The notes under the pieces were generated by a model, which was given only the letters and a program-made list of their open reading frames with translations, did not search any database and was not told the origin of the DNA. The position numbers and the translations under genes were made by a program. A stretch of 64,000 nucleotides of DNA from positions 310,001 through 374,000 of the forward strand of contig JAVXUO010000908.1 of assembly GCA_033065855.1 (NCBI GenBank). Direction: 5' to 3'. Source of the DNA: Escallonia rubra. Taxonomy: Eukaryota > Streptophyta > Magnoliopsida > Escalloniales > Escalloniaceae. How positions within the stretch are numbered: the stretch's first letter is position 1; each line of letters opens with the position of its first letter. Positions 23,945 to 34,022 of this stretch are shown one piece after another.

Positions 23945-25226
23945 GTTGCAATGCCTTTGAAAACACAATTACTTTGAGTCCTTCCAGAATGAATGCTCCT
24001 AATCCTTTCACGTAAACTTCAGCACCTAGACATCAAGATTGTACGTCATCTCGTCAAGTGTGGCCATATTGGATATGCATCCCATCAAGTTTGGCAATAT
24101 GGACATGCGTGCGTACCATCAAACCAGTCAACAAGAAAACAGGTAATTCAAAACTGTACATAAATGGGAAATACAAAACAGCACCCTGGACAAGATTTTA
24201 CCCAGAATCACGTTCTTACATCAGTAAGATGGACTCCAATAAGTATGGCGCAAAATAGATGGGCTCCAGCCTGCATATTAAAGGGATTGGTTCACGCCTT
24301 CACGCCGGTATAGGAAGACATGTTCATTGAGGTGTATTGGCTACGACAAAATGAGTTCAAGAGAAATCAAGGCAAGAAGCTTTTATTAACATGACCCAGG
24401 ATCCAAAATCGTTCGTCGATGCAACATCTAGCTAAAGCCTACAACTTTTGGCTTACATGCCGGTCGATTAGCTCATGCTGGACATGTGTATTACCGGAAT
24501 TCGATTTGATTTTCAGATCATTGGACAGAGAAGAACGTCCAGGAATATCATTCTGAGCTCTTCTTCCAACAACAGAAGAATCACAACGAAAAATTGACCC
24601 AAGAAAGCACGGGAAAGGAATTCAAGAACACGAAAAACCCAAGGACTTTACCAGCTAGAGGCTTTGTGGATCTCTAAAGCATAATTCAGGAGTGACGTCG
24701 TCGTCGTCGTCGTCGTCGTGGTGAAGTGCGCGCAGCTGTTTAATTTCCTGGTTTTGGGAAAATTAAATGGGGTCGACTGATGAGAATTGCAAAGATAGTA
24801 AAGTGAGTCTGGGTGGCCTTTCCATAGATACTTCGCATTTATACAACGTTATCATGTGCTCAAAGCAGAACCGATGATTCCATGCATGCACGTGTAGCAG
24901 CGAATGGCCGTGCCCAACTTTGCCACTGGCCACTGGCGGCGGCTTTAGCCTGCATGTGCGTATATGTAAAATATGTGCTCTATATGTGTTATCTTCTTAA
25001 TGATGATTCATCATCGGCTAGCTAGTTGCGCGCAACCACCCAGTGCGGCGGTGCGCGCAAGAGTAGACGTCATTCCTATCAACAACAACATATATGTGTA
25101 TATTAATTGCCGGCCCATCACCATTTTTAATTGGTCTCATCTGTTGTCTTCTAATGAGTTGACTTGACCTTTTTTTTTTGTGTGTAGAACACTTGTGCAA
25201 TATCTTTGGGAAAATTAGAAAAAAGG
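23945..25226. other. PILS 5' flank
   Basis: Upstream region and probable leader of the minus-strand PILS gene. It carries a (GTC)n run at 24697-24719, which may lie in the untranslated leader or promoter. No other gene is recognised. Confidence 0.45.
24697..24719. repeat. (GTC)n trinucleotide run
   Basis: About eight uninterrupted GTC units about 750 bp before the PILS start codon. Confidence 0.9.
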
Positions 25227-25818
25227 TGGGTTTTGGGATAAAACTTTTGGGGATGGTGGGTTTTTTTTTAAAACTTGTGAAAAAGTGGGGCAACTTTTAA
25301 AAATTTCTGAAAAAGGGAATGACTTGTGAAAAAGTGGTTTTTTTTTTCCAATGACGACTTTCCATTTCCCAAATTACCCATTCCCTGTTTGTCACATACA
25401 ACACTTTTGAAAATCGCGGTTTGAAACCGCGACTTTAAAGTGAAAATCGTGATTTAGTAGAAAACGCGGTTCAGAACCACGACTTTAAATAGAAAACGTG
25501 GTTCAGAACCACGTTTTCATTTTTTTTTCATTTTCTGCGCAATTTAAAAGGGAAAACATATATATACACACTAAAAACGTTGTTTAAAACCGCGATTTCT
25601 ACTTTGAAGTCGCGGTTTTAAATCGCGATTTCTAAAAGTGTTGTATGCGGAGACAAACAAAAGGAGGGATAATTTGGGAAATGGAAAAGTCAGCTTTTAA
25701 AAAAAAACCTTTTTTTTCCAACTAATCCCCTTTTTCAGATATTTTCAAAAGTGGCCCCCCTTTTTCATAATTTTAAAAAAAAAAACCCTCATCTACAAGT
25801 ATTTAACCCCAAAACCCA
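25227..25818. mobile_element. Foldback element with long imperfect inverted arms
   Basis: Left arm from TGGGTTTTGGGATAAA (25227) and right arm ending TTAACCCCAAAACCCA (25818) are inverted over more than 200 bases, with matching words such as CCATTTCCCAAATTA (left) against TAATTTGGGAAATGG (right) and ACAACACTTTTGAAAATCGC against GCGATTTCTAAAAGTGTTGT. The centre is built of short palindromic AACCGCGA/AACCACG words, shared with the element at 59181. It directly abuts and interrupts the copia relic: the minus-strand frame LGHVNYGKVK runs into it. No convincing target duplication was found, so it is probably old. Confidence 0.6.
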
Positions 25819-27290
25819 TTTTAACCTTCCCATAGTTTACATGTCCTAATCTTTCATGCCATTTCTCACTAAATTCAACATTTAAAACTAAAGGAGAACT
25901 TTCATTTGAATTGATCAAGATGCTTAGTTTAAACAATCCATCACAAACATAACATTTTCCAACAAATAAATTATTCCTAGTTATTACAATCTTATTAGAC
26001 TCCATTACAACTTTGTATCCTTGTTGGAACTAAGGATGATCCACTAATCAAATTTCTTCTGGAACATGCCGCACTTCGTTGAGCATTACCATCTTCCCCG
26101 ATGTCATCTTTAAATCAACTATCCCCATTCCTATCACTTATGCGGCTATATTATTTCCTAATATCACGCCTCCTCCACTTGAGTTCTGATAAGTTTTAAA
26201 TAGTCAACGATCAAAGCAAACATGTACATTAGCACCCGAATCTAACCACCAATCATTACTTTGATAATTATAATTCACTAAACAATGGTTATGATCAAAC
26301 CTAATAGGAGGTTCGTCATCTAGTAACATGTTGACTTAATCTCTTTGGTTTCTACCATTTGGCTTGTACTCTTCAACCCTTTTGTAAAAGTAATCTCGAG
26401 CTATATGATTGGTCCTTCCGCATACATTACATGGTCTCTTCTATCCTTTGCCCTTAGCAACCTTTGCATTCTTGTGATTTAGAAGGTTTATGGGTTGGTT
26501 ATTGTTGTTACGAGAAAAGCGATTGGCTAGGAAGTTGTTATGGCAGGAATTTCTTTGATGGAAATTATTGTTGTTTTGGGTGTTCCGCCTATTATTGTTT
26601 CTAAAGTTATTCCCCTAGGCCTAAGGTGGTGTGGTGTGTTTGGAGTTGTATTATTTTCTACCAAATTAGTTTGGTTCGATGTTACTTCCTTATGTTTGAT
26701 CTTTTCTCTATGATTTTCTTCTATCCTTAGGGAATTGAACTAAAGGCTTGGGTCAAAGTTAAGGTTGCCTGTTTATGTCTAAGACCTTTAGCAAAGTCGG
26801 ACCAAGAGGGAGGAAGTTTGTCGGTAAGGCAAGACACTTTATAATCCTCGCTAAACTTAGAGCCATTCTCCTAACTGCCCTTAAATGGTCTTGAAACTCA
26901 TGAATTTGATTGTTAATTACTTTTCCCTCGACCACAACAAACTTGTTAAACATAGACGCATTAAAACGCTCTATACCGGCATCATCAATGCCATATTCAC
27001 CTTGTAAGAGATTTTAAAGTTCCTTAGCACTTTTTATAGCATGATAGACATCATAAAGACGATCAGAAAAGGCACTAGGGATTCTATTATGGCAATGAAA
27101 CTCAATTTGTTCGAGAGTATACCAAGAACTCGACTCCCGAGGTTGACTATTGTTTTCCTCTATTGTCGAGATGAAGCCTAAAACGGTAAGCTAATATTTC
27201 ATTTGTCTTTGCCATCTTTTAAAATTTTGTCCATTGCATTTTTCGGATTTAAGGGTGATGGTTTCATCATAAGATGCCATAGGAATAACT
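25819..27290 (-). mobile_element. Ty1/copia retrotransposon relic: gag, zinc knuckle, protease, pre-integrase
   Basis: Minus strand, decayed. In order: a gag start near 27280 (MASYDETITLKSEKCNGQNF-like), gag body with EQIEFHCHNR and FNKFVVVEGKVINNQIHEFQ near 26760-27120, a CCHC-like segment CNVCGRTNHIARD near 26370-26440, a protease-like WWLDSGANVHVCFD near 26200-26260, and the pre-integrase motif WHERLGHVNYGKVK near 25830-25880. Stops and frameshifts interrupt all parts. Integrase and reverse transcriptase are absent: the element is cut off at 25818 by the foldback element. Confidence 0.75.
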
Positions 27291-27857
27291 GAGGTAAAGA
27301 AAACTACACGTAAGAACAAAAAGGCTAAGTCTCAATACCTTATCTAAATAATTGAGTAAAATGTAAGTAGTAAAAAGGAGCTGATAAAAGTGACTAAATT
27401 GTATATTGAAAAGTCAAAACAATTTTTTTTTAATAAATGTGAACATTAATGAACAGTACGCGAACATTAATCTTCAAGAATATGAACAGTACATTAACGT
27501 GAACGGTAATGGTTAGAAAAACATGAACAGTACTTTAAATATATGAACAGTAACTAATAAGTTAAAAAATTTTAGTCCAAAGTTACAAATGTTCACTTCT
27601 TAACACAATCAACTTAAACAATAAAAATTGTAAACTCAATTTATCAAACATATACAAATCAAAGCTATGTTTAAGCCTTTAGAATATTGAATAAATAGCT
27701 TGAATTTGCTACGTTAATTTCACATAACAATTAATCATAAAAATATGACTAAAGCATGTAATTGCCTAACGATGAAAATTACCAAAACTGATGGCTAACT
27801 AAATATATTAGACATGCAAAATAAGCATATTATAAGCATACAAATATGTATATATAT

Positions 27858-27938
27858 AACCCAAAGGGTAGTCAAGTTGGCAAGGGGCCTCGAGAAATGA
27901 TCTCGAGGTCCCGAGTTCGATTCCTCCCCCCGTGGGTT
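27858..27938 (+). other. tRNA-like sequence with pol III A and B boxes (SINE head or pseudo-tRNA)
   Basis: An 81-base stretch starts AACCCA and ends TGGGTT, which pair like an acceptor stem. It has an A-box-like TAGTCAAGTTGG at 27869-27880, a perfect 7-bp hairpin CCTCGAG/CTCGAGG with a 7-base loop where the anticodon arm belongs, and a B-box-like AGTTCGATTCC at 27914-27924. The anticodon loop lacks the invariant U33 and the T stem pairs poorly, so it is not a normal tRNA gene. A tRNA-derived SINE head is the likeliest reading. It lies within the copia relic region and is flanked by inverted TATATATA runs. Confidence 0.5.
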
Positions 27939-28069
27939 ATATATATGAAATGCAGTTCTTTCAAATTTTCCATTAGGAAATTTTCTATAAAAAAATGTAT
28001 ATATATAAACAAATTGTTAAGTATTTTAACTAGCATGCAATTTCAAGATATAGAGAATTAAAGTAAATT

Positions 28070-29480
28070 CACGCTGGCATGTGAGAGTCGCAACAAAATC
28101 GTTGTCCTAAAGGCTTTATTGTCTCCCTACGCACGGGTTCCAACAAACGATAAACCCTCCAAGATAAAAACCAAGGTTTGCAGCGTCGCCTTCTCTATGT
28201 GTGCGTCCACATGAAGATTGTTGAATTAACCCGATCAAGTTGTCCAAAAATCAAAAATATATAGAATGTAGAGAGCATATACAATATCAAGCATATGTCT
28301 TGATATGTGTGTGTTATCTAGACCTGACAATTTTCTACCCGTACCCGCGGGTCGAACTGTACCCGTTCAAAAACCCCGGGTATGGGTACCTATATAGCCT
28401 ACCCGTATAATTCTGACCCGTACCCTAATCGATCTATAGTTTTCGGGTCGGCCCGGGTCGATTTTTGGGTTACCCGCGAATATCCATTTTCTGGAGTATA
28501 TATAGAAAAAAATCAATGCCCTAACCCTTTCAGCCTTCATTTTCTTTTCTCATATATTTCTCTCCCTCTTACGCCGCCGTAAATTTCAGATTTGTCTCTC
28601 TACTGTCGGCGACCAGATCCGGCAGATCGTGACACCGTCGATCAAGGCCCGTCACCCGTTACTCCGTCAATCGTCACGCTTCAAGGCTTTTCTCACACAT
28701 TACTCTCCCTCTTACGCCGCCGCACAAATCTACCGCCGCAGATTTCAGATTTGTCTCTCCACCGCCGGCGACTAGATCCGACAGATCGTGACACCGTCAA
28801 TCAAGGGTCGTCGTCCGTCAGCCCGTCACCCGTTACTCCATCAATCGTCACGCTTCAAAGCCCCGCGTCGCCGCCGCCGATCGAGAAGCTCTGTCAGTTT
28901 TCAGCTCCTGTACCTCTAGGCTCTAGTCTTCAAGCTTATTCACCCTTCAAGCTCCGTCAATCTTCAGTCTTCAGGTCGTCGCCATATGAAGCAAGCAGTA
29001 ACCACTAACCAGCACTCCAGTCTCCGGCATAATGAGTATTACAATTTTATTAAAAAAAAGCCTGGTATATACCTGCGGGTAATACCCTACCCATAAGGGT
29101 AGGGTACGGACCCAGTAAAAAGTTACCCGAAAAAAATTAGGTAAAAATTAGTCGATCCGATTTTACCTGTATCTGTCCGATTTTTACCCGTTTGCCAGGT
29201 CTAGTGTTATCCATGGTAGGTGTAGTCTCCTTTTATAGTAGAAAAAAACTAGGGATTACACACACAATAAATAACAACGGCCAAAAATATTATGAACATA
29301 ATTATGACAAAGTTTAATACAGTAGGTTACATTGACTAAAACAAATAAATAAAATAAAGTAAGATTTTAAAGCTTTACAAAAAGAATTTATAAGTAAAAT
29401 AAAGCAAATTCTAATAGAACTCATCTTCATCGCATTCAACATTATAAATTCTAGAAAAATGAAGTACTTATAGCCGGTGA
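28070..29480 (-). mobile_element. Probable copia LTR, split by a later hAT-like insertion
   Basis: Upstream of the copia gag start (minus strand), the DNA at about 28070-28318 and 29204-29480 has LTR-like content. It includes a TATAAAAGGA box on the minus strand at 29228-29237, followed after the insertion by the segment containing TTGGAACCCGTGCGTAGGG. The two parts become contiguous when the 885-bp element at 28319 is removed with one copy of its target duplication. LTR borders and a primer-binding site could not be fixed, so the call rests on position and the TATA box. Confidence 0.4.
28319..29203. mobile_element. 885-bp hAT-like non-autonomous element with gene-like cargo
   Basis: Terminal inverted repeats TAGACCTGACAA (28319) and TTTGCCAGGTCTA (ending 29203) are flanked by an exact 8-bp duplication GTGTTATC at 28311-28318 and 29204-29211, the hAT hallmark. 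The ends carry ACCCGTACCC/GGGTACGG-type words. The centre looks like the start of a host gene: TATATATA near 28497, CCCTAACCCTTT near 28518, a pyrimidine-rich leader, then an open frame at 28592-29008. That frame contains a tandem duplication of about 170 bp (the words CAGATTTGTCTCTC, GATCGTGACACCGTC and ATCGTCACGCTTCAA each occur twice). No transposase is encoded. Cargo origin is inferred. Confidence 0.82.
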
Positions 29481-31719
29481 GCAGACCGGATGTTAATTAG
29501 GATCTCGACCGAGGCGATGCGGCGGAGGTTGCCCCAGTGGGGGTCGTATGGGGCCTAGACGAGGATGGAGAAGTTGTAGACGAGGTGATTGCCTGCGAGG
29601 AAGCGGGGGCGGTTGGCTTCACTTTGCGGCAACGGCGGTCGGCGCCGCTTTGCTGCAGTGATGAAAACAGAGATGGGGCCGAGGGGGTTGATTGTACTGA
29701 GCTTCACTTTTTAATGCTATATCAATGGAGGAGTTTTTATGCCATCGATGGAACGGCTATATATATTATAATTATAATTATAATAATTATAATGATAATG
29801 ACAATGACCCAGTTTGCTTTGCTGCGGGATTACTTCAAGTTAATTACCTATGATTCTCATTTCCTTTACGTAAAAGTAAAAGCATACTGACGTTGAAGGC
29901 TACATAGCATTTTATTATAGATTACGCGATTTCGTAGCCTTGATTTCTTTTCTCGCGCGCGCCCCTTGCCCAACCTTACGTCCCATAGTCATCCACATGT
30001 TTTTCCTTCACCGAATAATTTAACAATACGGTGAATGGAACATATAGAACATGTAGTGTTAGAAAGATGCACAATCTGATCTTTGTTCTGTACTTGTGAA
30101 ACTTTTTCAATGTTCAAAACAGTTGGGAATCTCACTTTACTTTTCCCTGAGAATTTTGATCGTGTCACAACTCACTTCAGTACATTACATTTGCCTCAAA
30201 GATGAAGCCACACTGGTAAATTCACTGCTAAAATTTTGGATTTGGATGGATCTCAATTGACGTTAAGTTATGGCATCTTAGGCAAGTATTTCATATTTAT
30301 ATCCGCTTATAGACATTTATTTCTACACAAATGCCAAAAAATAATAGAATGATTGTCTGCTTTAGGTATTTGCTTTAAATCAATCCAAACTGCAACGAAT
30401 ATCGTACTTTAAATTATTAATTTACATCGTAACCCAAAGGTTCTAGGGACCAAATGAATGCTTCACTTGTGCCTACGTACTTCATGTTTTTGTATAAGGT
30501 TTGTAGGTAATGTCATCTATCTATATTCATACTATATATATTTGGATTCATTGACACATTCTTTGCCTTCCCAAACTTTTAATTCTTTTTTCTAGATTTT
30601 TTGACTTTGTAAAACAAAATTTAATTAGGTGTCAACACTTCATTGTTTAACAATTAGCTCTACATTATTACGCAAAAAAGGTCCTTAATTCAAGCCAGTA
30701 ACCCAGATGTTCTCTTGATCAATTGTCAAATGTACCCTTCTTAACAAGTTATAAATAATAAATAATAAGGATATGTGAGTAAATTTATCATAGTAAAAAA
30801 ATTGCATCAGTTTGTAAACTTCTGAAAACTGTTGCATGATTTCTGCACATCAAATTACGAGTATAATATTAATTACTTGTCAATCTCCTTCAACCCATGT
30901 TTTCTTAAATATAGCATTTACCAAGGTGTTGGTCAACGAGATGACATTATATATATATGAAAGCTGAAGCTGAGAGAATGTTGTCCAGTCATCGCTTACT
31001 TGGACACTCTCTTAATTCGCCATATAGACTTTCCTATTTTGAATTTTTTAAATATTTTGAATTTTTTAAATATTTTAAATTTACTTACCTTTTTAATAAT
31101 GATTTGGATTCATATTCTCTCTCTCTCTCTTTTTCTCTCATCAAATTCCTTCTTTCCATTTGAAATTCAACAAATTATATAGATTTTACATTTTTCTCTC
31201 TTCTATGTCAACATGCATCATTCAAAAAATTTATTTATATCTTGACAATTCCATTAATTCCTAAATTTTAACAAAAGTAATGCTTTATATATTCATTTTA
31301 AATCTTAAATCTTTTTTATTGTTTAAGGAAACACAAGATTCTCCATCATTTTTTCTCTTAAACTACGATAATCTCATTCCTTTTATTTCATTACAAGTTT
31401 AATACATAGTTTACACTTCCATTTTTTTTCAATCATTTATTATGTATTGTTACTCTTTTCTTGGTGGTCTTGAGTAATAGTTTATCACTGCAATTGTTAT
31501 TAGTTAGTAGAGATCAATTCTATTATTTCATACACTATTTTCCATTTTCATTTGTCACTAAAAACGAACAATTATTACTCAAGGTCATTTCTAACGATAA
31601 AAATTGATAGCAGAACTCCTTTAAAAAGGTAAAAATAAATTTTTGATTATCTTATTGTCACTACTAATTTTGAAATTATTATTAGGCATAAAAATACGAG
31701 ATCTTTGATAGTTGTTGTT

Positions 31720-31749
31720 CCCGTATGTAACGCACGGGATCAAAACTAG
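31720..31749 (+). mobile_element. Helitron-like 3' end
   Basis: A hairpin CCCGT (31720-31724) / ACGGG (31734-31738) is followed 7 bases later by CTAG at 31746-31749 and then a T. This matches the plant Helitron 3' layout: hairpin, short spacer, CTRR, insertion before T. The 5' TC end was not fixed; the CT-rich tract at about 31112 is a candidate. Confidence 0.4.
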
Positions 31750-32419
31750 TACTAACTGAATATCGAAGTTTAATCAGATTGTTGAAAGTTTTCATTACCT
31801 ATTTTCTTCTAATTTTTATCACTTTAGCATCATTATTTACAATTAACATGTTGCTATACATTACGAATGAATCGGATGATGGCATGAAAATAAACTTCAA
31901 TACAATCTGGTGATGAGTGCTTATTGCTTCTTCTTCTTTTTAATATGGATGAGTCACTACGATCTTTGGAAATTTCGCTTCAGTTTTAACTTTCAGCCAC
32001 TTTCACCTCTTTAGAATGTCATTATCCTTTTTTAGGTTTTCATTGCAATTAAAGTTAAGATGAATTTTCTTTACTTTATGGCCTCTTCAACAATCAATCA
32101 TAATTGTCTAATTCGAGAGGAAGTAGCGGGAGGTCTTTGCCCTAAAAAGATTATCAAAAATATTTTGTAACATTTATTGAATGGAATTTGAAACCGTAAT
32201 CCAGTTTCAATCATGTGCGAAACTATGTTGTGTTTTCTAAGAAAATCTTCAAGAAATTTATGCTACTAGCTCACAAGATTTTGGTAATTCCTTTGACTAC
32301 CGAATGCGTAGTTCGAGGTTTTAGCTAGATACGTTGTTGAGATTTTTATGCTTCCAACTTTTAAGTTCTGGTATGTTGTCACCTTAGAAATAGAGGAGCG
32401 GAATGACCTATTAATTCAT

Positions 32420-32446
32420 CCGTACATAACACGGGGTTTTAGCTAG
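32420..32446 (+). mobile_element. Second Helitron-like 3' end
   Basis: CCGT (32420-32423) and ACGG (32431-32434) form a short hairpin; GGTTTTAG then leads to CTAG at 32443-32446, followed by T. The layout and the word CGTACATAACACGGG parallel the end at 31720, which suggests related elements nested or side by side. Confidence 0.4.
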
Positions 32447-32788
32447 TTGTTTTACTATTAAATTTTATTTTGTCACTAGTCTTTCTAAAACACCAAACCC
32501 AACCATGGGCCAAAGAAAGTAACCATGTTTTGGGAGTTCGTGTATGCGCAGCTTGGGCGGGGTAGCCAGCAGATCCCAACCCAACCCAACCTAGCTTAAG
32601 CCTTAAGGAGATTGAACTGGATCAATTGTAGCCCAATCCTAGTGAAGGATGCCATCGTATAACTTCATCCAGTCTTAAGTTGGGCTCCCACTCTATCTTG
32701 TGTTTTCCTCCTTTGACGAAGCAAAATAACAATGGTTTTGTTGTCCAACATTAATCAATCAATCCCCAATAAACACTTGTAACACAAT

Positions 32789-32972
32789 GAAGTCAAAGTG
32801 TAGTATAAAAGACGCTAAGACGTTACATAGTTAAGAGTGACATTTTGCCTTTTAAATTTGCGAATGACCAACGAAGTCAAAGTGTAGTATAAAAGACGCT
32901 AAAGAATAACCTGCCAAGTACATACCAAAAGTAATAATAGAAGAATAGAACAAAAGTTTGCGAATGACCAAC
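32789..32972. repeat. Interleaved local duplications
   Basis: A 30-base word starting GAAGTCAAAGTG and ending GACGCTAA occurs at 32789-32818 and again at 32873-32902. A second word, TTTGCGAATGACCAAC, occurs at about 32858-32873 and 32957-32972, interleaved with the first. The pattern suggests repeated slippage or template switching during break repair. Confidence 0.75.
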
Positions 32973-33278
32973 TTGCCAAAGCTGAGGTTTTTCAAAATAC
33001 CCAAAGTTAAGTTAAGCAAACACACGCTCATGTGTCAAAAAATGATGCTGGATTTCTCTTTTGATTCATATAGAATTCTGCATCAAAAAGTGTTCAAATT
33101 TTTCGAGATAAATCAGAACTGTTTTTTACGGTATAAATTTCTTATCTTTAAAAAAAAAAAAAAAAAAAATTTCAAGACAAACATGTAGGGTAAGTGAGGG
33201 GCACTCCAGACATTTTCGCTACCAAAACTATATCCAGGTGTTAAAATGTTGAACCGGAACACAGAACCGTTCTTTTGA

Positions 33279-33306
33279 ACACACACACACACACACACAC
33301 ACACAC
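33279..33306. repeat. (AC)n microsatellite upstream of the ARID gene
   Basis: A pure AC run of about 14 units, within or close to the presumed ARID promoter. Confidence 0.92.
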
Positions 33307-34022
33307 TGAGTATTGAAACCGCAGAAAGAGCAGAGAGGCCGTCGTATCCCTCTGTGGTGGTTACGCCTTGCCCCGGCGTTGTTTCGGTACTGTGAGAACA
33401 CCCCGCCTCCCGACGTTTTCCGGCGTATCTCGACAAATCCGGCGCCGCTTATTTCCATGTAAGCCCCGTGTCTCCAAAACCGTTGCAAATCTCACATTTG
33501 TATTTATCTGTATATAAATATCTGCTGTCACTCCCTCCTCAGCGTATCGCCCGTACTTCAATTTGTAAAAATGGAAACCCTAGGATGGCGCCGACCATCT
33601 CTTTCCAAGCGTAGCATCTCGTCTCCTCTCGCTGTTGCGTTTCAAATAGAGGCAAGATTTGCCTAACAAATGCACGCATCTCAACCTTTTTTGTCTCGAG
33701 TTTTTAGTCCTGTTTGCGACTCGGTACCTAAAGAAATGCGAGAGTTTTTTTCGTAATAAAGAAGAGCATGTTTGTATTAGTTAGAACGAATTAAGGTTGA
33801 GTTTCTGATTCTCGCCTTGGTTTTTTCACGTTCTTGATTTAACGAAACTAGGGCTAGGTTCTTGCACAAAGTTCTCAAGTTGCGTCATAGGCTTGCCATT
33901 TCGATTTTCTTTCTGTTGATTTTTAAGATGTTCAAAAAGTTATATTTTACGTGATTCTTGGCAGGATTGTGTGGAAGGAGCCGTATGTGTAGAAGTTGTG
34001 AAATTTGTTTTTACACTTTAGA

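Larger units (their letters stand above)
29481..33458. other. AT-rich intergenic region
   Basis: No host gene recognised. An open frame at 29537-29890 is partly GC-rich but resembles nothing known to me. A 17-base unit of TTTTGAATTTTTTAAAT type is repeated about three times at 31038-31082. Two Helitron-like 3' ends are listed separately. The rest is AT-rich DNA without bordered repeats, then a 19-base A run at about 33151 and a CA microsatellite near the ARID gene. Confidence 0.45.

Noticed and set aside
27858..27938. Functional tRNA gene
   Set aside because: U33 is missing in the anticodon-like loop and the T stem does not pair; treated as tRNA-derived.
29537..29890. Open frame of 117 codons (+)
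   Set aside because: It ends in an (ATT)n-type run and has no recognisable domain; possibly a gene fragment but not supportable.
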